Source: Mesostigma viride (Eukaryota; Streptophyta; Mesostigmatophyceae; Mesostigmatales; Mesostigmataceae). Taken from it: a DNA stretch of 64,000 bases. The DNA is taken from NCBI GenBank assembly GCA_009746045.1, contig RPFO01000310.1:3290600-3354599 (forward strand), written 5' to 3'. Position numbers and translations under genes: made by a program. The notes below the pieces were generated by a model. It was not told the origin of the DNA and made no database searches. It saw only the letters and a list, made by a program, of their open reading frames with translations. Below are positions 36,301 through 48,300 of this stretch, piece after piece (the first letter of the stretch is position 1; each line of letters begins with the position of its first letter).

Positions 36301-39300
36301 CGGTTCACGCCCGGTGTCGCCCACCCCACAAGGCATGCACATGCAGGCGCACATGTCTTCGGGAGTGCTATCTTCACCGCGCATGCGCAGGGATGCGATG
36401 GGTGGACACGTGCGCTGGCCTCGTGCGCTAGCCCACGCAGCCAGCCGATTGCCAGGGAACAAGAACAGATGGATTTGATATGCTTGCCCGCAGCTGCATC
36501 GCGGATCAAGCGGGAGGGCAGACCTACCCTCCGTCTGCGTTGGCCTATTTCTAGGCTGCTTACTCATGTTCTGGGTGGGAGCTGCCGTTGGCGTCCCTGG
36601 GATAGGCAAGTTTGCACCCGGTCACACGATGTCTGCAAATGCCACCACCATTAGGTGCATTGGATATATCTGCATGTGGTCGGAGCCACATATATCCGCC
36701 AGTGTTTGGCCTGGTTGGCCTGTTTGGCCTGGTCCTTCACGTGGCCTGGTTGGCCGCTGTGACGGACCCGATGGATACGAAGGAGGATAGGATGGACCCG
36801 AAGGATACCACGGATGGGCCTCGTCTGAATTCCCCCTTCCCGTTTCTTTTCGGAACCATGGGCTGCACTCTTGTTTGTTGTGCGCAGGTGTCACCCACCT
36901 TCCAGGGCCCCATGGCACTCTCGTTGCACGACGGTGTCTGCAACAGCTCGGATGGGCAGCCCAGCCTGCGGTCCACACCTGGCATCGTCATGTTTGGTAC
37001 GCACATGGCAGGCCGGAGCACTGCCACTTGGCGCCCACGTGGGGTCCCCCCTTGGACTGTGCATGGGCTGTCTTCGATGCGTGTTGGTACCACGGGATGT
37101 CTTATGGGGGCTTGGTTGGTGATGCATGCAAGTACAGTTTTTTGTATTGTAGAATTCTGCTGCTGTGCACCCAGGTGGCCTAGAACTTTGTCCTTGCCGT
37201 TGCAGGCCTTGCATGGTCCACTCCTTGCTGGGCAACGCTGCTGCCCACTGCTGCTTGTTGTGGTGTAGGCCGGCTTGCCGCCGCGCAACTTCACGCCATG
37301 TGTGCTAATACTCAGCAAACGGCCGCCTCTGCATGTTGTCCTTGCCTCGTCATGCTTGCAGACGACACCCCCCCCACAGTGACCGTGACCAGCCTGGGTG
37401 GCTACGTGACCACAAACCGCCTCACGCGGTTCTCCATCCAGTTCAGTGAGCCTGTGCAGGGGTTTGAACCGAGCAAAGTCGCCTTGAGCCCAAACAGTCG
37501 GCTGACGGGGTGAGTTGCCGGACAACTTACCTACCCTGACTCGATGGGGTATGGCACTGACCACTTACCCTACCCTTGCCCTATGGGGTACGGCACGGAC
37601 CACTTACCCTACCCTTGCCCTACGGGGTATGGCACTGACCACTTACCCTACCCTTGCCCTACGGGGTAGGTGCCCTATAGTTCTAAGCAGTCCGGTGACT
37701 CGAATGCTCCGCATGCCCTCGCCTTGCTGTGGTAGGTACTTCTGTGGTAGTTTCATCCAAGCCATCCCGTCATCTCATGAAATCGCTTCGTAGTTGTCCT
37801 AAATGAATCCTTCCAGTAATTTGGCCTCGTGGTGTTTTGGCTGACAAGATACCCTCCCGTATCCCTTTCCTCTCTGTTCATGTTGTTTATGTCATGCTAG
37901 TCCGTATAACCACTCCACTTCCATGCGGCGCACCCTCGCTTACAGTAAACTGGTCGTTATCCTGTGAAATGTTTGGCGTGCGGTGTGTCCAAACTCAAGC
38001 GTTGGTTGACGCACGCAATGTACCAGCAGGCGCGAATGGTTTCGCAGGGTCATTGCCGCTGTTTGTTGCTGTCCATTGTCGGCATCTATCGCAGTTGTGG
38101 CTACCTCTGGCGATGTAGCCTCTGGTGTCTCCCGTGATTCTTGAACATCACAAAGCCTTCTGGAAGCATGGTTTGGACGATGCAGCTCCCGCGTGCAACC
38201 ATGCTCAGGCTCAGGCTTATGCATGCTCCCATAAACCCTCAACCCTCAACCCTAAACCCACTGGCTGGGCCCATGCAGGTTCTTTTATTTCCCCGACCGG
38301 CCTGGCTACTTTGAAGTCCTGGTGGAGGCGGAAGAGGACAGCATCTTCACCGTCAGCGTCGCGGAAGGCGCTGCGATGGACAGCTCAGGTCTCCCTGTCA
38401 CCCAATCCAACGAGGAGGCTGTCTTCCACTGTAAGTGGTTGAGCGAGAGGCGGCGACTGACCGCATCCACTAGTATCTTGGTGCCGCCCCCACTCTTGGG
38501 ATGCTGTCTGATGGTTCTTCAGGGACGTCGCTATACACCAGCATGAACGCTTTTCCTGCTGTGAGAAATTAGTGTCCCAAATGATGGAAAATACAATGCG
38601 TGGTTCTTTGAATGGCTTGTCAAGCTGCCAGGCCTTGCCATTTCCCTCCAGTTCACGGCGGTTACCGCGGCATATCTGTGCTTCCCCTCTGGGCTATGTC
38701 CTAGGGGGATGTTTGGGTGATGCCTCGTTGATCCGGTGATGCCTTGCATGCCATCTCCTTTGTACCTGCCACCTCACTTCGGTTGTTTTGAATCATTTCA
38801 AGGTGCAGTGAGTTGGTTGTAACCATAGGCGTTATGCCATCTCCTCGCACGCTGTATGCAGGCACAAGTCGCCCGTGTACAGCACGGACCATGTAGGAAA
38901 TGCCAGTGGCCATGGAGGCGTAAGTGGGAAATTTGAGCCGGCGCGACCTGCTCAATACAGCACGCTTGAACCTTCAGTACCTTAGTCTAGTGAGCAGAAG
39001 CGAGAATGCTGGCATGTGATCTAATTTCTGCTCGTCGCGCCCTCTGAGCCAATGGACATGTAACGTACTGCCTTGTGCTGGCCACCCGTGCGCGCAGTCA
39101 CACCGCGCCAGATCGCGCAGCCCATCTGTGACATGGTCTCGGCCATCATCGCCGCGGTGGTGGCCAAGTCCATCGTCACCTCTCTGTTGATGAGCTATGT
39201 GCTGGGCACCATGGCCATGGCGGTGGAAAGCGGGCTGCCTACCGCCGGCACAATGTCGAGCCCTTTCATGGTACGTGGGCGTGTTACTGAAGAGAATCAG

Positions 39301-42300
39301 GGCACCCGTGCAGGTATCTGTGCCCACGTGGCCTTGCACCGCATCTCCCATGCGTGCCAATCAGCAGCAATTGTTGGCACAGCTACTGTGTGTTTGCCTG
39401 CATTCGCTGTCTGTCTGGTGCTTCAGATATCTGTGGTTGTTATTGGTTCATTGATAAACGTTGCATGCCGGTTCTGTGTGCCAGGCTGTCTAGTTAGATT
39501 GTCTAGCAGGTTATCTTATGTTATATCGTCTATTCTGACAAAGTGTGTTAAAGTGATGGCACGTCATCTATGGACTAATCATGAGATCTAAGAACGCTCA
39601 GCTGGTCAGTAGGCGTTGCTCCCGCATGCCGTGTCGCATAGTCTTGCAAACAACGATCGCTGGCTGCTGTAATGCAGGGGTCACCCGTGTCCGTTCCAGG
39701 TTGTCTCTTGCCCTGATGGTGCGGCTTCCTCATGCCGGACACCGTCTCCATGTCGCCTTGTTGAGCTTCAAATTAGCCACGGTTCAGAGTATAACAGTAG
39801 TTGAGTAGTTCACCCCACGTGGCTACGGTTGCATTCCAACACGTTCCGCCCTGGGTCCCTGCAGCTATTCATCGGCCACCTCCAGTTCCTGCAGATGATG
39901 AACACGGCCGATCTGCCCATGGGCGGCGAGGTGCGCGAGGTCACCTTCTGCCTCAACTGGCTCAACAACGGCTTCAACCCGCCGTGGGGCGGACCGGTCG
40001 ACACCAAGGTGGCCAACCTGACAGGGTTCATCAACCAGACGCTGATCGATGAGTTCCTGGCGCACAGCGGGGTCGGCGCGCCGCCGGGCACGCCCAGCAG
40101 ACCTGGCCGACGCCATCTGCTGCAAGCTAGCGGCGCGCAGGCAGCGGAGGGCCTGTTGACGGTGGAGGACTTGGAGTGGATCCGAATGGTATCCAGCGAC
40201 CCACCCAACAGCACAACCACGGAGCCTTCACGCTCTGACGTCACCGACCTCACCTCGTAGGTTACTGGCCACATGCCGCCAGCAGGCATCACTGTCGTCA
40301 CAATCATTCTGCAGCAGTGTTGGCCATGGAAGGCGTCACGGGGCATGCGCTTTTTTTTTCATGCATGCATCTTTTTCTGCCTGGGCTTTGTAAGGTTGTA
40401 CGGCAACAGGGTGGCACAGAACTGATAAAATCCTAAACCTTGCCGTTGTGACCCTTGGCCCTCACATATTACTTCTTGTTGTGCTTGATGTTCCTTCCCT
40501 CCCAGCGTGGGCGACTTTGAGGGCGTCCTCTTCTTTGTGGCGCTCGAGGTCGTCATCGTGCTCGGCGTGCACATGCTGCTGTTGCTCCTGTGGCGCATCG
40601 GGCGCAAGAGGGGCAAAGTCGGACGCTACAATGTGCCCCCTGTGCCCAAGCTCCTGCTGTTCCCTCGGGCAGAGGTCATGATCTTCATGCTAACATTCCC
40701 AGGGATGGCCAGGGCGTGCGCCTACTATATCTCCAGTTGAGTGCACTGGGCCATGGTGTGCTGTTTCTGCGTGGCCAGTTTCGTGCTATTACTGTTTGGC
40801 CAAAGGGTGCTGCTACTTAGTTCAAGGGCATGCGATGGCAATGCTGCTAAACGTGGGACAGGGCATGCCTCATTACAGTGCTCTCCATTTCCTTTTTTCA
40901 GTCAATAGACCGTGGTTGGCGCAGAAGCTTGAACAGATGGGTAAAGTAAGGCTAAAGGTCCGGTAGACCAGCTCAGGCCCTGTCTTTGGAACACGTGTCC
41001 CTGGTAACATGCAGGGTCCTAGAATCTATACAAGTATGCCGCGTGCAGTGATTTCCAGGGGAGTGTCGTGGGGAAGTCAGCGGTTGTCTGCCTGCCTAGT
41101 GGAGATCCGTCCGGATGTCTCAGGCTTTTGTGGGCTGTTGCCATGGGCATGCAAATCGGTTGATGCGAGCGCCCATGCAGGTGGGGAGAAGAACGGCACG
41201 GTCTTTGGCGTGTTGCTTCTCGTGGCCTTCCCCATCGCCTTTGTCCTGGCCTGCTTCTATGTCGTCCTGGTGATCATCCTGACCAACCGCAATGCGGTGT
41301 TCGTGGAGCAACCAAAGCTCAAGCGGCGACACTACTGGGGCTACGACACGCGGCGGCGAGGGCGGCTCAGCGAGGATTGCCACCCTGGGGAGCTGGCAGC
41401 AGGGGCTGGAGCAGCAGGGAGTGAAGCAGTGGAGGGAGAAGCAGCAGGGAGAGAAGCAGTGGGGGGAGAAGCAGCAGGGAGAGAAGCTGCCGGGGCAGGA
41501 ATGGCAGGTGGGGATGCCAGCACATCCCCAGCGCAGGCGGTGATCCCCGCTCCGAGCGCGGTCCACATGGGAGGCGAGGACGTGCAAGGAGGCGATGTAA
41601 ATGGTAGCCACAGCAGACGCACAGATGGGGATGATGCCAAGGCAGCACCAGGCCGCGATGGGCTGAACAGCGAGGCGAGAATAGCGGTGGGGCAAGATCC
41701 GGCGAATGGACCCGCGGCGCCGGCCAACGGGGATACTCCTGGGGCTGCCGCGCATGATCCGAGTGGGCGGCATGTCGCTGGAAGGGTTCCGTTTTCTGCT
41801 ACCGTGAAGGAAGGGCGGTGGAAGGACACGCTGTACGCGGAAGGGAAGCGCGACTATGCGTCGATGTAGGTGGATACTGGGCGTGCGTGCAGCCAGCAGG
41901 CATTGTGGATGTAGCTTTTTTATCCCGGCATAGCATCCCCTACAGTGCCACCAAAGGTATGCATTCGTGACACTCGCATGTTGCAGGTATGCATTCACGA
42001 AGCCCACAACTGCGGCAACCTTCCTGTATCTCTCAGCGCCTGTTCCGCAGCAGTCTAATCTTATACGTGCTCATCCCAATCATTATGCCGCACCCATGAC
42101 ACAAGCGATCGTTGCGATGAAAGTCCTCGGCCGCTTCCGCTGCCATCATAATCCATCGCTGTGCGTTCACAATCACCGTTCGCTTATCAATGAAGCAACC
42201 AGTGCAGGCCAGAAATCTGGCCACCACCATCATGCTCACAATCACAGATTCCTTCAAACTGATTTTTTTTTTTTGCGGTCACCTTATTCTCTCGACTACC

Positions 42301-45300
42301 TTTTCTTCTCGAATTCCTGCTTGTGCTTCTCAGGTACGGCATCTTGTTCGAGGACCTGCAGGGCCCACTCTTCCGGCCACAGCCCGCGGCGTCGCTGCGC
42401 CAAGGCAAGGCACCCCAGGAGGAGATGCACAGCCCTTCTTCCTCTCTCCATGGCAACGGCCGCTCGATGCAGGCGCATCCGGTGCATGATGCCGGCCCTT
42501 CGCATCCGACGGCGCACATCATCTCCTCACCGATGGGGATGCCACGGGTGGGTGGGGAGTCTTGCGGGTGGAGACGGGCGCGTGCGTGGCCTGGGTGATA
42601 GGGCTGTGGGGGGTGTTGTGGATGGGTTGCTCGTCTCGACCATGATATCCGTTGCTGCAGAATACACCACACCTGCCTAGGTGATAACAACTATATTACT
42701 GTCTCTGAATCGCCAGGTGCTCCTGTGAAGCCCCTTCCCTGCTGTTTCCCCTCACGTGCTGTGGTCGGCATGCCGCTGGCGTCCGCGACACCTAACGAGA
42801 GTGCTGTGCGTGCCTGGTGCCCCAGACCACAGGCTGTCCACATGGCAACATTCATCCTTCTTTGTTTGTTGCAACAGTTCCAGCCAGCAACACGCCTTAG
42901 GCATGTCAGCCTTCTGGACTTTGTACATACATCACCTTGGATGTGGCCAGGTGAGGTACTGGCCCCTGGCGGCAAGTGGCAGTCCTTGGCACGTGGCATG
43001 TACTTAACTCTTGTTCACATGACCATCACCTAGTTTGGTGTCCTGACGACAGCTTTGGTGGGCTGATGCGTAACGTGCTTACCTTTTATTGCCAACTCGC
43101 AGAATTGCTGTACACATATGTTCTCCGCACCCTGGGGATGTGGGAAGAGAAACGAGGGGCCTGTCACACCCAGGGAGACGGACATGGAAGACCAGCGGGT
43201 GGATGGCTTCGAAGGCGGCTTCGTTGCCTACTTGCGCGGCGCATACATGCTGGTCGTGCTGACAAAGCAGGTAACCCGCGGCGCATACATGCTGGTCGTG
43301 CTAACAAAGCAGGCAATGCGCGGCGCATACATGCTGGTCTTGCTAACAAAGCAGGTAACCCGCGGCTCATACATGCTGGTCTTGCTAACAAAGCAGGTAA
43401 TGCGCGGCGCATACATGCTGGTCTTGCTAACAAAGCAGGCAATGCGTGGCGCATACATGCTGGTCTTGCTAACAAAGCAGGCAATGCGCGGCGCACACAT
43501 GCTGGTCTTGCTAACAAAGCAGTCTACGCGCGGCGCACACATGCTGGTCTTGCTAACAAAGCAGTCTACGCGCGGCGCACACATGCTGGTTGTGCTAATG
43601 AATAAGGTAACTTGAAAATTGTTTTAATGCAAGGAGTAGATAGCATCGCGTGAACGATGCTTTTGGGCATATTGTCGCAGAGCCTAGGCTCGCTTTTCTC
43701 AGCCCTTGCAGTTCGAAATCCAAGATCTTCAATAGGTTGCATCTTGGAGGTAGTGTACATGTTTCATTATTCATGGTGAGGTTGAGGACATTTACTGTGA
43801 TAAGGGTAGCAATAAAGGAACCCTCCACCCTGTGATGATGAGGACATGTATTGGGTACTTTGGTTCAACACGCATCACGATGGGAGCACGGCGTATCACT
43901 GGCGTAGCATCTTTGTCGAAAACAAGCTCGTGCCGTATCGGAGAAATCACGATCCACGCCTGCAGGAATTGGCTGAGGTGTTTTGCAAGGACCAAACCAG
44001 TAAGAGACGGTCTCAATTATGTTGGTGCTGCCTGAACCCTTCACGCTGCTGCTGACACCCTATGGATGACCTGCTTTGCGGTCTGTGCCGGTCTTGCGCC
44101 CTCCCTCACAGCTCCTGTTTGCGATCGTGATGGGGCTGGACAGCCTGGACAGCGGGCCGGACCACAGCATCGGCTGGCTACAGGTGAGGAGATCATCAAG
44201 TGCAGGCGTGGCTCCTGTTTGACTTTGTGTCCGGTTTGCTCATTCTAATTATTTGTTATGTACTATGTGTTATTTACTTTGTATTATGTTTGTATACTAC
44301 TCCTTGCAAGCTGCCACTGTTGTGAGGTAGCTTTGTGGCATCATCAAGCGGAGGTATCATTCTTGGGGTACCTCCGTTGCATGGGTATGTTGGCAGCCCC
44401 GTATGCGGTAACATACACTCTATTTATTGGCACCATGTCAATATGGGGTTACATTCACCCACCTCTGAGGTGGGTAAACTCGATTTTGCTTGTTCCCGCT
44501 GTCAGCGACCATCCTGGCTGCTTTCACGCTGCTCACGACGATGCGACGATTCAACGTTGTGTTACCTGCCAAGTGAGTTGCTGGCGCGTGTGCCATCCGT
44601 CACACATGTGGCATGCATTCTGCATTCGTTGCCCCTTGCCGGACATCCTTATCTCTTCGCCACTTGGCCAGGTCATCCTCACAATGGATGCAGCGTGCAA
44701 GCCCAGCACAGCGATAGCATCCTGTCCACAACAGCCCCACCCGAGCGAGCCATGCAGTTAACTTGGCTTCGGGCCAACGTCGTGGCACTACGCTGCGTGC
44801 ACCCCAGCGGTTGGGTGATGCTTGGTGGACTTTATCAGATTGAACGCTCTCTCACCTTACCCTGTGTCCTCAAAAAGCGTTTGTACATCATCTTCCATAC
44901 CTTACTCGGCAAAGTACAGGTATGGCTTTGTACCGACATTGCCATATGAGGCATGAAAGGGATGTTGCCATGCCCAGACATGCGGAATGCCCAACAGTTC
45001 CCCCGGGAGCAAGCTCTCACCGTGCGCCGTGTCCGGTTGCTGTCATGCTTGCCCTCTTATTGCCCGTGTTATGTGTGCGCAGATGGTCTTGTTCACCATC
45101 TGGTTATCCACCCACTGGGGCTATGTCGTGCTTCTGAGGGTAAGTACACTTCCGCACTCGTTGACGCGTGTCCTTGGGATATGTTTCGCTCGGGCGACGG
45201 CCCCACGCATGGTGCACAAGCAAAGCTTTTGTGGTGCAGCGTTTCTTCCTGCCAATGATACGAAAGAAGCAGATGCCATGTGTGAGCTACTATGTTTCTA

Positions 45301-48300
45301 TATTACATATTTCTATTACTATACTGTGTTTCTAGGATGGGCAGGCATCCTCTGGTAGTAGACAAACGGGTAAGGCACACAGCTGCCTCTGCCATCTACC
45401 TAACACACAAGCAACCCTTATCACAACCCCGTCCTCGATGTCCACCATTACTCATACCGCTCTTACTACGGTCCACCATTACTGTACATTGAGGATATGT
45501 ACTGGGTGACCCCTGTGATCTAGACTACTCTTGCATAGTGCTCCCTGTCCTTCAGCATTCATATCTGCGTAAAGGATCAGTGCTTCATTACCCCGGGCCT
45601 CATCACGTGTTTTAGCTGACGTTAATGTCAACCCTCACTGCCCACTTGTCCCCTGCCCCTCAGCCCTTTGTGGCGCGCCTCTCCTCCGCGCTGGAGCAGG
45701 CCACGCTGCTGATCGAGCTGGCCGTCATCATCTGCGGCCTCTTCCTGCTGGCAAATGGCACGCAGGCCTCCGCCTCCTCGCGCAGTCATGCCAGTGGGGC
45801 CATGCTGCTGCTCATGGGCGCCGCTGTGCTGGTGCAGACAATTGCACAGTAGGTGCCCTGGTGTCTCCCCACTGCTTTTGTCTCGATGTGGCTGCGCGTG
45901 TGTTCCCTCGGTGCTCTGGCCGGGTCCCCTGTGCATGGCGCTAGCAACCGCACCGATTGCACACGGTGGTGATGGCACCACTCGCACCCTGCGAGTGACG
46001 AGGGTGACCCACTTTGCGGTCTGCTTGCTTGGGTGAGGAATGATGGGGATATCTCCGCGTGCTTGCACGGGATGCTGATGGCACCGAGGTCTTTGCTCGC
46101 TTGTCATCGTGGAGTTCGGCCGGGACAGCTGGGACGAGATAGGCCAGTTGCTTCCTGATCGGGCGACCGCCCATCAGCTTGACCTGCGACCATGGGACGG
46201 GAAATCTCTTTTTTTATGGGGGGGGGGGGGGGGGGAGAGGGGAGTATCATGGCTGTGACGAACTACTAGCAACATCAGCCCTCTATGACAGCCAATTTAG
46301 CCGTGGTGACCATGCTTGCCTTGTTTTGATAGCCCGGCCGGGGAATACCTGTCGTCGTGGCTGTTACCAGCTTGAACAGGTGCCTGAAAATTGTGCTGTT
46401 GCTCCGTTTCCACTTCCGCGCTGTTGTCTATTCCCCACCATGCAGGGTTTATGACTTCATCACGGCTCTCATGGACCTCCAGGCCGAGTACCGGCACGCC
46501 AAGCACCTCCAGCGGCTGGCGGCCCAGCAGGCGCCGCCCCCACGGTCCTCCTCTGACCCTGCCTTGCTTACCCCCCGCGACGTGGACTGCCTGCCGCACA
46601 TGGCATCCCCACGGAGTGATGACGACGACCCTCTGCCCCACCGGGTGTCGCACCTTGGGGACGACGATGACTTGGATTATGTGGACTTGACCCCAGAGCA
46701 GGAACAAGCGCTGACCGCGGAGCAGCGGGAGGCCCGGTCCCTGCGGCGGCTCAAGGCTGCCATGGCGGGCGGAGCACCCGGGTCGCCCGGCAGCCTGCCC
46801 ATCAACGCACCGATCATCCCCCTGTTGCAGCTGGAGAAGCTGGGCGCGCAGGGTGCGATGTCTCCAGAGGGCGCCGCCGGGGGTGGCAAGAGGGAAGAGG
46901 GGGAGGGGGATGAAGCGCGAGCTGGTAACGGGGTGGAAGGCTCACAACCAGGCGGTGGCAAATCCAAAGCACGGCAGGGGGGCTCCGAATCCAAACCTAA
47001 GTCACGTGCCCCCAAATCTGGATCGCAACCGTATGTTTCCGAATCTGGTACTGAATTGGACGGGGCCGGACCCAAACGCAAGTCGCACGGCTCCAAGTCC
47101 AGATCGCGACGCCCTGGTTCCAAATCTGGCTCGCTGCCAGATGCCTCGGAATCTGGTCCTGAATTGGACGGTTCCGGACCCAAACGCAAGTCGCACGGCT
47201 CCAAGTCCAGATCGCGGCGCCATGGTTCCAAATCTGGCTCACAGCCAGATGCCTCGGAATCTGGTTCACAAGTGGATGCTTCGAAATCTAAACGGAAGTC
47301 AGGCACCCGTAAATCCAGCTCACAGCCAGACGGCTCCAAACCCAGCACCAAAAAAGGCGGCTCCGAACCCAGCACAAGAAAAGACGGCTCCAAACCCAGC
47401 AAAAGAAAAGATGGCTCCAAACCCAGCACAAGAAAAGACGGCGCCGAATCCAGCTCAAGAAAAGACGGCGCCGAATCCAGCTCAAGAAAAGACGTCTCCG
47501 AATCCAGCACAAGAAAAGACGTCTCCAAATCCAGAACAAGAAAAGGGGGCGCGGAATCCAGAACAAGAAAAGGAGGCGCGGAATCCGGTTCCCGCAGCCG
47601 CAGCCGACACAAGAAAGACGGCAGTGCACCGATGGATGGAGAAGCAGCAAAGGAGGATGGGGAGGGGACCAGTGAGGGAAGAAGCGAGGGAAGCAGTGAG
47701 GGAAGGAGTGAGTGGAGCAGCAAAGGAAGCAATGAGGGAAGCAGTGAAGGAAGCAGTGAGGGAAGCAGTGAAGGAAGCAGTGAGGGCAGCAGTGAAGGAA
47801 GCAGTGAGGGCAGCAGTGAAGGAAGCGATGAGGGAAGCAGTGAGGGCAGCAGTGAGGGCAGCAGTGAGGGCAGCAGTGAGGGAAGCAGTGAGGGCAGCAG
47901 TGAGGGCAGCAGTGAGGGCAGCAGCGAGGGCAGCAGCGAGGGCAGCAGCGACAGGGGCAGTGAGGCCGGTGGCACTGCAGGCACCAGCAAGCGACGCAGC
48001 AAGCACGGCAGCAAGCGTAGCAAGGATGGCAGCAAACACGCCAGCGAGGGCACCAGCAAGGGCAAGCGTAGCAGCAAGCGCACCGGCCTCAGCCAGCCGG
48101 GCGCGAATGGGGATTTTTCCGACATTGCGGGCGGCGCTATACCTGAGCATCTCACAGGCCATGACGGGGAGGACAGCGCGGGCGGCGCGGGTCCGCCGAG
48201 AGACAAGGGGGCGCGCGCGGCCCACGGCGCGGAGCTGTGGGGCGTCACCACCGCCGTCAAGATGGCCGCGGCCGCCAAGATGGCAAAGGGCGGAGCACGG

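Larger units (their letters stand above)
35804..38430 (+). other. Ig-like part (exons 4-7)
   Basis: Exon 6 encodes DDTPPTVTVTSLGG and RFSIQFSEPVQGFEPSKV. Exon 7 continues YFEVLVEAEEDSIFTVSV, then EGAAMDSSGLPV. This TPPTVT...FSEPVxGF...VSVxxGAAxDxxG pattern is that of bacterial-type Ig-like (Big) domains, here split by a phase-2 intron. Introns 4 and 6 carry 12-bp and 39-bp tandem repeats. Confidence 0.7.
39098..45848 (+). other. TRP-like transmembrane core (exons 8-16)
   Basis: Hydrophobic segments: SAIIAAVVAKSIVTSLLMSYV (exon 8, with LFIGHLQFLQMM opening exon 9); VLFFVALEVVIVLGVHMLLLL, then FPRAEVMIFMLTFPGM (exon 10); GVLLLVAFPIAFVLACFYVV (exon 11); MLVVLTKQ joined to LLFAIVMGLD (exons 13/14); FTIWLSTHWGYVVLL (exon 15); ATLLIELAVIICGLFLLANG and AMLLLMGAAVLVQTI (exon 16). 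Exon 9 carries a loop with VTFCLNWLNNGFNPPWG. Exons 11 and 12 add a long Ala/Gly/Glu-rich loop. Several donors are GTAGGT (40257, 41866, 45849), so a spurious in-frame TAG follows these exons. Confidence 0.65.

Noticed and set aside
37362-38430. Bacterial contamination, because of the bacterial-type Ig domain
   Set aside because: The domain is split by a GT-AG intron and lies between other in-phase exons.
43229-43606. CRISPR-like array
   Set aside because: Units are contiguous with no unique spacers, and the context is a eukaryotic spliced gene.
43830-44010. Possible extra exon (DMYWVLWFNTHHDG onward)
   Set aside because: Open and protein-like, but its best donor gives phase 1 while exon 14 needs phase 0, and exons 13 and 14 already form a continuous helix without it.
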